A stretch of 64,000 nt of DNA from Branchipolynoe longqiensis (GCA_030323885.1 CM059196.1:43175798-43239797), one strand, 5' to 3'. Positions 42,317 through 53,210 are shown, counted from the first letter of the stretch. Notes: generated by a model from the sequence alone, not told the origin. Translations and numbers: made by a program.

Positions 42317-42360
42317 GAGGTTACAGTTCCATAGTCTGGTGAAAGCATCAAATTGTCAAC
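42317..42360 (+). repeat. Solitary Q terminus
   Basis: TTACAGTTCCATAGTCTGGTGAAAGC-type end resembling TAAAGCTGCATAGTCCGATG; no partner end found nearby. Confidence 0.5.
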
Positions 42361-42880
42361 CCCCGTTGACTGTTCTGGATAGTCGATAGGCTGGCGCAAT
42401 AGTCCGGTTTAAAGACAAAAATACATTGGGCGGGATAAATTTCAATTCCTCTGCCACTGACATTGCTCTATCCTGGTAATGGTCTGGGGCCAGGTAACGG
42501 CAAAAGCTGGGGAACTTGGACAAGTTTTGAGGATCCACACTAAAGCTGTGTGCTTCCCTAGACAGCTTTAGACACAGACGGCTAGTCTATTTACAACTGT
42601 TTGAGCAGAAAAGACCTGTCTGGTGCATCACCGTTGCCATTTTCCATCACAAGCTTTTCGTCTTCGCCAAGAGACAATGGATCTAGTAAATACAACACTC
42701 TGCAAGCAACCACCAATCACCATCAGCTAGCTTATAGCTGTCATATTCACAAAACCGCCTCATTATCACATTAGAACTGCACATTCACAAAACCACCTCA
42801 TTAAGCCGCCTTGTCATCCATCTCTCCAGCCAGACCGTAATGAGAGGTGACCTATAAACAGGAGTGTATAGATCTACTCT
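42361..42880. other. No recognised feature
   Basis: Unique-looking DNA; a 60-aa minus ORF only. A two-copy ATTCACAAAACC(G/A)CCTCATTA word at 42750-42802. Confidence 0.4.
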
Positions 42881-42886
42881 TTTCAA

Positions 42887-42941
42887 TCGTCCTGATATGA
42901 CCTTAGATGTTGCTAGGACGTAAAACAACAACAAACAAACA
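42887..42941 (+). mobile_element. Solo SINE-A tail with 11-bp TSD
   Basis: 55 bp starting TCGTCCTGATATGACCTTAG. Flanked by perfect ACTCTTTTCAA at 42876-42886 and 42942-42952. Confidence 0.92.
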
Positions 42942-42991
42942 ACTCTTTTCAACTCTTCATCAGGAGCTTTAAAGCTGCATTATCCAATGGC

Positions 42992-43324
42992 TTGGTTGGT
43001 TGTTTATTTGTTGTAGTTTGACGTCGTGGCAACATCTAAGGTAATATCAGCACAGGCACTAACTTGTGCCAGTGCACACACATGTTGACTTAATAGTGTT
43101 TCCCCACAGGCTATAGGACACCATGACCCGGTATCCCACTCAGTCACATTATCTTGATACTGAGCAAACAGGTCATTGCCCTATCCTATTAATGCCGAGC
43201 ACCTGGCTAGGAAGTGACAAGTATCAATTTTGTAAGCCACTGGTTTGACTCGACTGGGAATCGAACTCCCGACCTTCCACACAGGAAGACTGTGCTCTAT
43301 CGATTCGACCACCGTGTCTGGTCG
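42992..43324 (-). mobile_element. SINE-A, full length, inserted into a Q end
   Basis: Complete head type 1, body and tail. TCCAATGGC (42983-42991) and TCCGATGGC (43325-43333) flank it. The left flank is a Q terminus (TAAAGCTGCATTATCC), so this TSD belongs to Q. Confidence 0.9.
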
Positions 43325-43559
43325 TCCGATGGCGTGGAGTTTCTGGCAGATACATAAATATTAAGTTGATAATAACAGGAAACCTTAATCTAAACTACTT
43401 ATTATTTTAGAGTTAACTTTTGGAGGTAATTGATTTTAACATGTACTCTTTACATGAATATTTATTACATCTTAATGGAACATTCAAATCCTAGAAATAT
43501 AAATGGCATTGCATTAAGAATTAGAAGTACCGAGAATAGCCACCAGATAGCTCGATGTA

Positions 43560-44263
43560 AAGGCCGTTACGTTGGGCTCATGTTGTGCTCATGTTAGGCT
43601 TACGTCGAGATATGTTAGACGTTCGTTAGAGCTACATCGGTCTATGTTGAACTACGTCAACTTACGGTAGACTGACGGAGAGCCGGGAGGGACGTACAAC
43701 CCGCGCTCTGACAACGTGGTGTTAACGTATCTCGATGTAGGTATAACGTGTCTCTGACGGGTGTCTAACGTAAGTCCAACGTCTCTTGATGTATTTGACG
43801 AAAGCCTGGTGCGCGCTTAATGTTTGTCACGTGTGCCAACATTCTTCAAATGTACGCGAACGTGCCGTGAACGTTTTGCCTCGCTTTCCTTATGCTGAGC
43901 ACGCTGGACTGTCGTTAGACTGACGGTGCTCACTCATGGGCCTAATGTTGACTCACGTTACAAATTACGCCAGAGTCACATGTAGAGCTGTTAGGGCGGG
44001 CGTAATTACGCGAGTCCTATGCTAAGCCGTCACTTGTGTTTCGCTAGGCTGACACTGTGCGCGCTGGAGGCTCGTTAGCCTTACGTTGGGCCTTTTTTTA
44101 TTATACGTTCTAACTCGCTGAGACACGTTACAACTACGTTGGACCAACGTTTTGCCTACGTCCACTATGTTGCATGTACGTCCAATTTGGCTCTGAAACG
44201 CTGTGATTTTTACGTTGCCCACTCGATGGCCTGTTAGAACGTAGTGTGACAGGGGTATTAGGC
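43560..44263. mobile_element. Element N copy 5, one clear end
   Basis: Right end GAACGTAGTGTGACAGGGG. The interior is dense in palindromic TACGTTAGAC/GTCTAACGT words as in N copies 1 and 4. The left end is degenerate (AAAGGCCGTTACG). Confidence 0.65.
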
Positions 44264-44400
44264 CATAAATAACCATGAAAATCAGGTTAATGCCCCTTTA
44301 AGTGCTATTAAAGTTACTTGTTCTTCTATGTAGTAAATTCTGAATAAACAAGGCTGTGTTGGGTCAGATTACTACCCCTTTAAGTACTATTACAGTTACT

Positions 44401-45107
44401 TAAGGTTGCATGGTCCGATGAAATATTTATTTTTCAAAACGAAAACATGTATCTTAATTTGATTATATATATCTATCTTACATATTGGTGCATTAACAAG
44501 TGATTTGGGACAGCATACATAGAATAATCAGTGAATTTACTACCTCATCCTACTTTGAGAAACCCATCACACAAGGAAGCCATTAATCAATTAGGTCAAT
44601 CTCGTGGCCTCAGTGCCTTCACCCTCATTCCAAGTACCTAGTCAGGTTCCAGGATGTCCAGTGGTAGTATTGCTGGCACCATACCATGGGTTGATATAAA
44701 GTTGCATGGAATTTTGTATTAAATAATTGTTACATATCTGAATAAGTGTGATGTAATAATTATGTATATTATTATCCGGGAACAATACATTTGATAATCA
44801 TTAGGTCAGCCCACATCACATGCCAACAAGCAAATGAAATGCAATGGCGCCATCAGTAAAAATACCAGGAGACCAGGCTACATTTAAATTAGGTCATCCC
44901 ACATCACATGGTCATCGTGAGATGTCAATACGCGTCATAGCTAGAAGACTTTTGGAAAGCTTGTCAAAAGTAAATTGCTTCAAAACTAGCCACTTTTCAT
45001 CAAAATTACTCCGGACTAATGATTAGTAGGTTATAACGATCAATTTGATATATTTATCTCCAAAAATAAAATAAAAATTCAAACACCATCGGGCCATGCG
45101 ATTTTAA
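44401..45107. mobile_element. Element Q, long variant, opposite orientation
   Basis: TAAGGTTGCATGGTCCGATG and CATCGGGCCATGCGATTTTA are inverted. Interior matches 37690-38187 in reverse. Confidence 0.75.
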
Positions 45108-45236
45108 TATTCTTCCATGCAGCAATAGCTGTTTCAATAAGTGCACCAACATCTAAGTTGAATATGTTGGATCAAATCTAGGTAATTGCTCTGGCTTTAA
45201 AAAGTGTCTGCCTTCATCGGATTATGCAGCTTTAAC
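45108..45236. repeat. Additional Q-related segment
   Basis: Ends CTTCATCGGATTATGCAGCTTTAA, a second Q end 130 bp beyond the first, giving a double terminus. Confidence 0.6.
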
Positions 45237-45603
45237 GTGACACCTAAATATCACACTTTGTTCTCAGCCTGCATTCCCCCATCTCTATTCCTGTCCTAAA
45301 CTGGCAAAGGACAGTGAGAGCAGGTTGGAATTAGATGCTGGTTAAGGCTGTGGCTTTGTTCGGGCAGGGACCCGGCCTATTTTAGACTTTTGTTATTGTC
45401 ACTTTCAGGAGTGGGCCGTGTTGTATCGCCGCGCAATGAAAACAAGCCATGCTTTGTTTCTAAATGTCTGCCCACTATCTCGATCTGTTGTCCACTATTC
45501 TGCTCCTGTCCATTGTGTCTTCTGCGCAATTTGCAACTGTAGCAACTGTATGTAGACGTGGTTATTGTTATGTAGGCGTAGAAACTGACTTATTCTCAAA
45601 TAA
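45237..45603. other. No recognised feature
   Basis: Unique-looking DNA. Confidence 0.4.
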
Positions 45604-45865
45604 ACAGTATGACGGGAATCGACTTGTGTCAGTGCGCGCTCATGGTAACATTATAGTGCTGCCCCAATTGGGAGACCAGGCTTCTGGCACCATGACCTGA
45701 TTTTCCAACTCAGCTACATTATCCTGAAACGGAGCTAACCAGTCCTTGCCTATCCTAGTAATACCGAGTGCCAGGCTAGGTAGCAACAAGTATAAATTTT
45801 CTAACTCAATAGTTGGACTGGACCGGGAATTGAACTGTAGACCTTCCAAGGCAAAACACTGCCAG
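45604..45865 (-). mobile_element. SINE-A, tail missing
   Basis: Starts at GACGGGAATCGACTTGTGTC just inside the tail hairpin, runs to GAACTGTAGACCTTCC. The tail hairpin is absent, the mirror image of the solo tails. Confidence 0.82.
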
Positions 45866-45976
45866 AAATACGGTACTCTGGCTGCCTTTCTAATTACACA
45901 TTCATCTATCTATAAGGTACCTGTTTTTCAGGCAATTTCAAAGTGGTAAGCGCTACCAAGAGTAATCACTGGAGTA

Positions 45977-46010
45977 GTGATACAAGATTCACCCCGTACT
46001 GCTGCGTGCA
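45977..46010 (+). repeat. Solitary G terminus
   Basis: GTGATACAAGATTCACCCCG and TACTGCTGC match the G left end. No second end nearby. Confidence 0.6.
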
Positions 46011-46139
46011 TAGTCAGGCCTTTACCATGGGACATGAATAGAACTTAAGACCTTGTCTTACTTAGTTACTAAAGAGGAAGTGCGCATTTTAAAACCTGGC
46101 GCAAATACAGAAAAATGGCCAGGTAGTCATTTATTTATT

Positions 46140-46170
46140 TGTTGGGGGTTCGCGTCCTAGCAATTCAAGG
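46140..46170 (-). mobile_element. SINE-A tail remnant
   Basis: GTTGGGGGTTCGCGTCCTAGCAATTCAAGG-like decayed tail. Confidence 0.45.
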
Positions 46171-46424
46171 AAGCAAGATCCATTCAATTAGTTCTTACAC
46201 TACAAAAAGATGTAGGAGGTAACAAAACAATTTCCTAAGAATTGGGGAAAATGGCTAATTAAGCGAACAGTAGTGAAAATAGCATGTGGAAAGTGGACAC
46301 ACCAACCCAGAAGTAGTCGCTTCCTCATCTATTTAGTAAATTGCCATGGAAACACACCTGCAACAACAAACACAGAACCACAGTGATTAGTTATCTTTTC
46401 AACAACAACCAATTACTTGATTAA

Positions 46425-46622
46425 TCAGGGGAAATTTCAATCACAGACAATTGGTCTTCCTTATTCCACAGCTCCATGTACTATCCAAGTAATGCAGGGC
46501 AGCAGGCTATGTAGCGACAAGTATAAATCATTGTCATTGGTTTGACTTGACAAGTGCTTGAACTTGCTTTTTTTAAATCCCATTTACTGGGCACTCAACT
46601 GATTCAGCCATCCCCTCTGGTT
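46425..46622 (-). mobile_element. SINE-B copy 4
   Basis: TTAATCAGGGGAAATTTCAA, ATTGGTCTTCCTTATTCCAC, then the shared region CATTGGTTTGACTTGACAAG and head type 2/3 ATTCAGCCATCCCCTCTGG. Confidence 0.8.
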
Positions 46623-47159
46623 ATTAAATGATTTATGGGAAGCATTGTATAGGCTAAAGAAAAATGTAACTTAGTCCCATAACATTTAACATCTCCAGGG
46701 CTCGACAGTACCAGTGTACCAATTGTCAGGGACAAGTAAAATGCAAAGAGGGAAAGTTAATTCAATCAGAAGTATGACTATTATGCTTGGTATAATTGTC
46801 AGGATAGCTATGACAATATTAGCTCAGCAGTATGGGAATGTTTTTTGTTTTTTAATTGTTTTTAAAGGATCAACTCCCGAAATAATACCCATAGCAAGGT
46901 CACTGCAGAGTCTACCACCTCGGGGCTTCAGAGTTCAGAGTTGGAATAAAGGATGTCTGAAATATGGAACAAGATGAGACAAGACTTTTTCTTCAAAGTT
47001 GTTTCTACTTTCCCCATGAAAAAGTAACTTTCAAGTTTGTTTGTTTTCACGACCCTCCCCCCCCCCCCCCGCCTCCTACACAAAAAGTGAACATTGTCTA
47101 AGTAAAGTTCAAAAGTTAATCTCCTGATCTCTTTGTTAAATAGTTCCATTTACCAGGTC
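46623..47159. other. No recognised gene
   Basis: An 87-aa plus ORF (46714-46977) and a 73-aa minus ORF are present without recognisable domains. A C run lies at 47058-47070. Confidence 0.4.
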
Positions 47160-47315
47160 ACTGCACAGCCAGGTAACGTATAACCCCGACTGAGGGGTAG
47201 CCATTAGCAAGCAGTGGAATGGTCCACCAGAGGGACTGCCACGCTTGCCTGTGTCCTGTTGTTAAGTAAGAGTCAGTGAGTTAGCGGTCTCGTAACATTA
47301 CTACAATAGTAGGAG
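47160..47315 (+). repeat. Repeat family E, partial
   Basis: AGCAGTGGAATGGTCCACCA and GAGGGACTGCC match GGTGGAATGAATGGTCCATC and CAGGGACCGCC in E copy 1. Confidence 0.5.
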
Positions 47316-47395
47316 AAAGTTTGATTGATTGATTGATTGATTGATGGTTGCTTTATGCCGTGTCGGCAGCATAGGCCATATTCATGGCGAGAAAT
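47316..47395 (-). repeat. SINE-D tail
   Basis: (GATT)n then GATGGTTGCTTTATGCCGTG and GCATAGGCCATATTCATGGC, the inverse of 14640-14708. Confidence 0.7.
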
Positions 47396-47479
47396 GTTTG
47401 TTTTTTGTTCAGACCATCGCTTTTACATGTAAAAGCAGACAATCAATTATGTGCCAATAGACACTCCTTAAATTAAAAG

Positions 47480-47605
47480 GCTCACAATCATATATTTGTG
47501 GCCAAGGGAAACTAATTCCTGTAAAAAAAGAAAAGTTTTATTAATAATTGATAGAATTTATTTAGTAAACTATATGAGATGGTCCAGCTGCCCTCAGAGG
47601 ACAAA
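47480..47605 (+). repeat. Direct repeat T, left copy
   Basis: AAAAGTTTTATTAATAATTG, ATAGAATTTATTTAGTAAAC and GTCCAGCTGCC recur at 48875-48985, about 1.38 kb away, flanking the CpG-rich stretch. Confidence 0.85.
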
Positions 47606-47977
47606 GTAAAAAGTAGACCTGTACATGTACTTGACATTAGCTTCAGTAAAACTAATATAATAGTTTAAAGTCATGGCATCTGAAAAGGTTCCATCCCTAC
47701 AGCCATCTTTAAAAAAGACAGTCAACTTTCGCTGACAGCCATTAAAATCAACCATTGCTAAGGTGTCCATCACAATTAGCAACATTTTCATAATACGCTT
47801 GCTTAGTTAAAAATGATTTAAAAAATGGCAGTCAAATTAAGCAGGATTCCACACTTCTTGTTATTCCGAGAATACCGACATTTTTATTGTTGACACTCGG
47901 CTGGAAAATCACCCCTTGGGGAAGCCATACTCTGACCTTACTGCATAGTTGTGGTTAAATAAAACTTAACACTTTGT
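47606..47977. other. No recognised feature
   Basis: A 65-aa minus ORF (47594-47791) partly overlaps. No domain recognised. Confidence 0.4.

Positions 47978-48011
<34 letters not shown>
47978..48011. repeat. 34-nt G homopolymer
   Basis: Longest uninterrupted G run in the window; a G-quadruplex candidate. Confidence 0.92.
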
Positions 48012-48014
<3 letters not shown>

Positions 48015-48164
48015 GGGAGAGGTCATGGAAAAGTATGTTTTGCACGCTTATGAAAATGTTGATAAAAAATTGTAAAGCAACCCTAAATTTTAGCAAGATA
48101 ACAATGATCATTTCTGTGACTGCTGCTCTACGACGGGCTAGCTGGTGTCACGACTGACTGGGCC

Positions 48165-48560
48165 ATCGCACCCAGTGACGTCACATCCACTTCCGGTGGT
48201 AGCACGGCCAGGCTCCATACAGATTAGATCGCTGCTGTTGTGTGTTGGAATAGATCCCCGAGAGTAGCCTGCCCCACTGGCCACCCCTCAACCCCCGCCA
48301 CCCTATCACTACCACCCACTAGCAGCAAGACGGGCCACTGTCATGCGCACTGCAAATCACCTTCCCAGACCGAGGCCCCCCGCAGAGGCTAGGCTGCCCC
48401 CTACTCGCTGGAAATGGGCGACGCGCGTGCGCACACGCACTTCCGGTCCTGTCACGCTTCCGCCGCGAAATCAACATTTGTCACCCTGGCTACGGGCTAC
48501 TCGGCAGGGCGTTTGCCCGGGGTCTCAACTTCCGGTGGCCGAAGAAAAGATGGGGTAAGG
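48165..48560 (+). promoter_or_regulatory. Candidate CpG-rich promoter
   Basis: A local GC/CpG-rich stretch in otherwise AT-rich DNA. It has TGACGTCA (CRE, 48176-48183), ACTTCCGGT (ETS) at 48189, 48439 and 48528, and CGCGCGTGCGCA (48422-48433), which inverted fits the NRF1 consensus. This trio is typical of TATA-less housekeeping promoters. Just downstream, AAGATGGG is followed by GTAAGG, which could be an ATG with a splice donor. It is flanked by direct repeat T. No exon with a recognisable protein follows. Confidence 0.45.
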
Positions 48561-48874
48561 CCGGCCGAAGGGGAGTGCGGGAAGGAGAGGAGGGGGGGGG
48601 TTGCGATCAGCCTGTGGCATTCCGCGTGCACACTGTGTGCCTGGTGCACGCGACGGCAAAGCACTGGAAAACCAATAGCCCACAATCGCTCCCCCTGGTA
48701 CAGTGGTAGTGAAGGCTTCTCTATGTAGCTGAGCATGTCTCAAAAGGCGATAACTAATATTTTTTTTGTCCGGCGTAACGATTGACTTAAAACAGTATAG
48801 AAACGGTTACCTTGAAAACACAAGGACATTTGTATTCTATTGGGATTATGAAACACCATATAAAAAACAAATCA

Positions 48875-48985
48875 GTGGTCAAGGGAAACAAATTCCCATA
48901 GCAAAAGAAAAGTTTTATTAATAATTGATAGAATTTATTTTGTAAACTATATGAGGTGATACAGTCCAGCTGCCTCAAAAAGGTT
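48875..48985 (+). repeat. Direct repeat T, right copy
   Basis: Same sequence and orientation as 47480-47605 with scattered differences. Confidence 0.85.
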
Positions 48986-49323
48986 TAAAATGTTTTCTTG
49001 TTTTACTTTAGTAAAAAGGTTATGCATGCTGTCTGCAGTGTAGAATTGTTGGCGCAGGGCCAAAAAATCAACGCAACTTAGTAAAATGTTAATTACAGTG
49101 TCAGCGGGGACTGACACTCAATTACAAAGAAGAGAGAAGACAATAATAATTAGTTTGGAAAGCTCTTGACCTAAGCTCTGGCTGGTACATATTTCAATTC
49201 AAAAGCAAATTTCCATACGAGAGTGGGCCGAGAGGCTTGATGACCGGACCGAGGCTGGTGGCGGAGGAGGTTACAATGGTTCAGAGCAGGCCTTACTACA
49301 TTCATGAAAACGTCGCTGTTTAC

Positions 49324-49349
49324 CTTGTGTTTTCTACCAAATCCGCCAT
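49324..49349 (-). CDS. Candidate first coding exon (partial), unidentified gene
   Basis: On the minus strand AAAGATGGCGGATTTGG gives a good Kozak context and a YY1-type AAGATGGCGG. The frame reads M-A-D-L-V-E-N-T and then meets AACACAAG followed by GTAAAC, an acceptable splice donor. Eight codons cannot identify a protein and no second exon was found. It could be a chance match, since element G also contains AAGATGGCGGC. Confidence 0.2.
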
Positions 49350-49744
49350 CTTTCTTTTTAACTTTCATTTGGGATGAAATCAAAGCACAATCCAAGTTTC
49401 TCATGCCACACTTAACGCAGCACTATCAGCTGCGTGTTCCATGGGATTTTCTTCCTAAACTAAGATGGTTGTGGTTGTCAAGTAATAGTTTTTACAGCAA
49501 GTGTGTGGACCTACTTTAAGAAGTCTGGACTGCGTTAAATTCACACCACGCTACAATGATTCAAAGGTTGTAATTTCTCATTTTATTAGAAATAAAACAG
49601 CTTCATAATGAAGACAGAGTGGACTGGACTGGCTCTTGGAAGGACACTCGCACATGGCTGACATTTCACTTCACAAAACAACGCCCACACATGTATGCGC
49701 CCCTTCAGACACTTATAGTGCCAAGAGCGAACCCAGTCCTTTCC
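49350..49744. other. No recognised repeat
   Basis: Unique-looking DNA; would be 5' UTR/promoter if the minus-strand exon is real. GCAGCACTATCAGCTGCG near 49420 is a small palindrome. Confidence 0.3.
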
Positions 49745-49745
49745 T

Positions 49746-50078
49746 GTCGGGATGGCCGAATGAGTTGAGCGTCAGTCTCCCATTTTGGTAGATCGTGGAA
49801 TTCAAACCCACAGGTTTGAAGCCTGGTTGAATCAAACCAATGACGTAAAAATGTATACTTGTTGCTTCCTAGCCAGGTGCTCGGCATAATTAGGATAGGG
49901 CTAGGACTGGATAGCTTAGTGTCAGGATGTGACTGAGTAGGATATTGGTAGGGACAGCCTGATCAATGGGGCAGCACTATCAAGTCACCATGAGTGTACA
50001 CTGTCACAAGTCGGTACCCATCCTGATATGACCTTAGATGTTGCCAGGACATAAAGCTCCAACAACAAACCAACCACC
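49746..50078 (+). mobile_element. SINE-A, full length, head type 2
   Basis: Best plus-strand copy of head type 2: GTCGGGATGGCCGAATGAGT, then CAAACCCACAGG, body, and a tail CATCCTGATATGACC..GGACATAAAGCTCCAACAAC. Confidence 0.92.
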
Positions 50079-50389
50079 CCAACCCAACCAACCCAGTCAT
50101 TTCCCTATCCGCTAATTATGGGATGCAGAAAGTCAGTTACGAATTCTAACAGCAGGTGCATTCTGGACATCATGGCTGCTGCAAACATAAATATTATACA
50201 TAATGTTGTCACCCAACAGGAGAACGAACCAGCGCCCACGTGACCGGAAACACTCTCCTCATACAGACATGGCTGTAATTCACAGATAACACCAGTTGAC
50301 CGACTGTGGGTGGTGCGCACACAGGAAGTCCCCTAATGGAAATCGTTTCGCCGGAACACAACCAACACGTCGTCTCGTGCATACATAAA

Positions 50390-50448
50390 AGCTGCATAGT
50401 CCAATGGAAGCGTCAAGACAATGACCTAGATTTGATCCTACATATCCA
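50390..50448 (+). mobile_element. Element Q left part, split by J
   Basis: AAAGCTGCATAGTCCAATGG and TAGATTTGATCCTACATATC. Interrupted at TATCCA by J copy 2. Confidence 0.8.
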
Positions 50449-50748
50449 CAGGGTCCGTACACATGTGAAGAGATGGAATTCAAGACTATTTCAAGGGTTT
50501 TCAAGGCTGTTTTTAATAAGAATTCAAGACTATTTTCATTTGGAGTTCAGGGGGGGGGGGGGGGGGGGCGGGGAGGGGGGGAAACAGCAAATGCCAATTT
50601 CAGACTAATAGACGAGATCACCGTTCCGACTGCGCATGCGCTGAAAACGGCGTTGGCAGCAAAGCAAATACGTCTGGCCATTGAGTTTGCCGATAGGAGT
50701 AGGGCAAAAAAATGAGTTCAAGACTTTCCAGGCCCCACACAGACGCGG
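50449..50748. mobile_element. Element J copy 2
   Basis: CAGGGTCCGTACACATGTGA at the left and a diverged CCACACAGACGCGG at the right. TATCCA flanks it at 50443-50448 and 50749-50754. It holds a 19-nt G run (50550-50568) and segment R (50626-50714). Confidence 0.75.
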
Positions 50749-51130
50749 TATCCAACACATATTTGCCGCTTTACAAAATACTTATCTAGATTTGATTCTA
50801 AATATCCAACTTAGATACGAGTACAATTATTATGAAGCATCTATTGCAGCACAGAAGGGAATACAGGGTTAATTCATGGAACATGTTGCTGCTGAAGCCT
50901 ATGGTGTCAGCATTTCGATGCAAATATCAAAATTAATTTGGTGTGTTTTCATTTCACTTCAAATAGCTCAGAATTTAGCCATCTAAAAAAAAAAAGGTCA
51001 CTTCAAGTTAAAGTAACTCAGATTATAACAATCAAATATCTCAGAATTTAGCCATTTAAAAAAAAAGAAAAAAAGTTCACTTCAAGTTAAAGTAACTCAG
51101 ATTATAACAATCAAATATAGTTATCTATAA
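50749..51130 (+). mobile_element. Element Q right part
   Basis: GCAGCACAGAAGGGAATACA and AATTTAGCCATCTAAA match Q at 56390-56520. A 75-bp segment (ACTTCAAGTTAAAGTAACTC) is tandemly duplicated inside. Confidence 0.7.
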
Positions 51131-52358
51131 ACGGGGCTCGATCATACATTGGTTAAAAATATAAAGGTGTATGGTCCAAAAACAATGATAGATTCATGAA
51201 ATATACTGGGGTGGGTAGCAGCATGCACAACCAAAAACAAAAACAAAACCAAACACACACACCAACATTTTAATTGAGGCATTCTTATTAGCAACAATGG
51301 GCTCTTAAATTATATAGACATGTTCCAAGGAGTATACGCACTGAGCTGGCTTGCCTGTGAGAGCAGGTGAAAATCAATTACTGAATTAGTGAGCTGCTAC
51401 CCACATAAGTCCTTCTAATGACATCAGACCATTTTCACAAAGCATTGTAAAATATTCCGATATTTGGCATAGGGGGGAATGCAAATGTTCTATTACTGAT
51501 CGGTGTACGTGACCAGGCACATGTATGTATATAATATATGTATGGGTTGGTGGATGCCTGAGTGGGATGTAAATAGACATAGTGGTGCTGGCAGGTCTGG
51601 GTGTGAGTGCACTCAGGGTCTACCCCTCTGCTGGGATAGGGATCACCACACTCAAAGGTCAAGGTTGGTGGTGGCCATGGGGGCCATACAGCTTGTGGTG
51701 GTGGGCAAACCACTGGTATCCATGGGGACCAGGAATGCTGGATCCCTATTGGTAGGGCCAAGAATGCTTGTTTCCCATTGGGGGAAAGGGGTGGGGTGAT
51801 GCTCTACAATGAACCCATGTGACCATATAAATAATTATCCAGAGGGCTGGACTCTCTTCTACTTTACACTTTATACTCTTCCTTTCTCTTTGTCTGTATT
51901 GATTTCACCCTAGCTTGCCTACACAGCCACAGATTCGAGCATTGGACTTTACAGCATGTTGCACAGTGAGCTGTTACCCATATTAGTTCTCTCACTGACA
52001 TCCACAGGGCAGGTTGGTGACGGAAGTCGTCTATTGCTCATTTCGCATACTAATATACCATACACCACCGAATATGACTCACGATTTTGTATGGATGCAT
52101 TAGTCATCATTTGGTATGAAAACAACTTGGTCTAGCTTAGAACCCACGACCTCACACAGAAAGCCAGGCACCCACCCATTATAGCTTAGTTTATTATTAG
52201 AATTTTATACCACCATGATTTTTGTGGGTTTAAAAAAAAATTCTTTATAAACAAATATAACTTGATCTGTTTCCCTCACTGAACTCCTCCACTTCATAGC
52301 AATCTATGCTATGCATTGTTTTACCGATTCTAGCTACCCCCCTACTCACCCTCACCTC
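51131..52358. other. No recognised feature
   Basis: About 1.2 kb without repeat match. A 108-aa minus ORF and a 98-aa plus ORF overlap at 51435-51799 without a domain. Confidence 0.45.
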
Positions 52359-52373
52359 CCCCCCCCCCCCCCC
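52359..52373. repeat. Poly-C run
   Basis: C homopolymer of about 15 nt. Confidence 0.8.
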
Positions 52374-52600
52374 ATTATATAGCCATCCGCCTGGCCGTGT
52401 ATAGGATGTGCATTGCCCTGTCATTGAAGTACTTCCTGGCCCGACAGGACAATCTGGTAGCAGTGTCGGACGAGTAAATTATTCAGCCTGCCCACCGCGC
52501 CCCCTACCGAGCTTAAAGGATACTAACCCCGGTCTGGTACCCATAGGCCACTGGCCTGATTTCAGTCTAGTCTTCCGAGGGGGACTACATCAAGTAGTAC

Positions 52601-52920
52601 AGTTGTTTATTTGGGTTTTACATCCTAGCAACGCAAACGGTCATATCAGGCCAGAAACCGACTTGTGACTGCACTTATTGTGTTTTTTTTAGTGCTGTCC
52701 CACTAGGAGACCAGGCTGCCGACACTATGACTTAATATCCCACACAGTCATGTTATCCTGATACTGCACTAAGCAGTACTTGCTATTAATGGCAATCGCC
52801 AGGCCAGGTCGTGAAAAGCATTAATTTTATAAGTCATTGGTTTGACTCGGCTGGGATTCAAACTCCCGACCTTCCTCACAGAAAGCCTGTGCTCCTACCA
52901 ATGCGGCCACCGTGTCCAGT
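52601..52920 (-). mobile_element. SINE-A, full length, head type 1
   Basis: Diverged body (a T run replaces the ACTTTATAGTG start) with head CACGGTGGCCGCATTGGTAG on the minus strand. Confidence 0.87.
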
Positions 52921-52942
52921 CTTCAATTAGTATACCTTGATA

Positions 52943-52999
52943 GATTCATTCATTCGTTGGAGCACTACGTCCTAGCAACACCTAAGGTCATGTCAGGAC
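52943..52999 (-). mobile_element. Solo SINE-A tail with 9-bp TSD
   Basis: 57 bp, (ATTC)n tail then TACGTCCTAGCAACACCTAA..TCAGGAC. Flanked by ACCTTGATA (52934-52942) and ACTTTGATA (53000-53008), one mismatch. Confidence 0.82.
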
Positions 53000-53210
53000 A
53001 CTTTGATACACGCTCTCTTTCCATCTTTACACACAACATAACCCTTGTCCACTCACACAACTTATTTTATGTGCACAACAGCGTGAATAAATAATAGTTT
53101 TAGTAATTCCAATGGATCTTATGGTTATCTTTTATGTCACAAGCTGATTGGATGCATCAATATTAAATAAGTCAAGGGCAATTTTAATGTGGTGCCTCTG
53201 TCCGAGGTGC

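Noticed and set aside
46714..46977. 87-aa plus-strand ORF as a small gene
   Set aside because: No recognisable domain, no Kozak or splice support, and within random expectation for AT-rich DNA.
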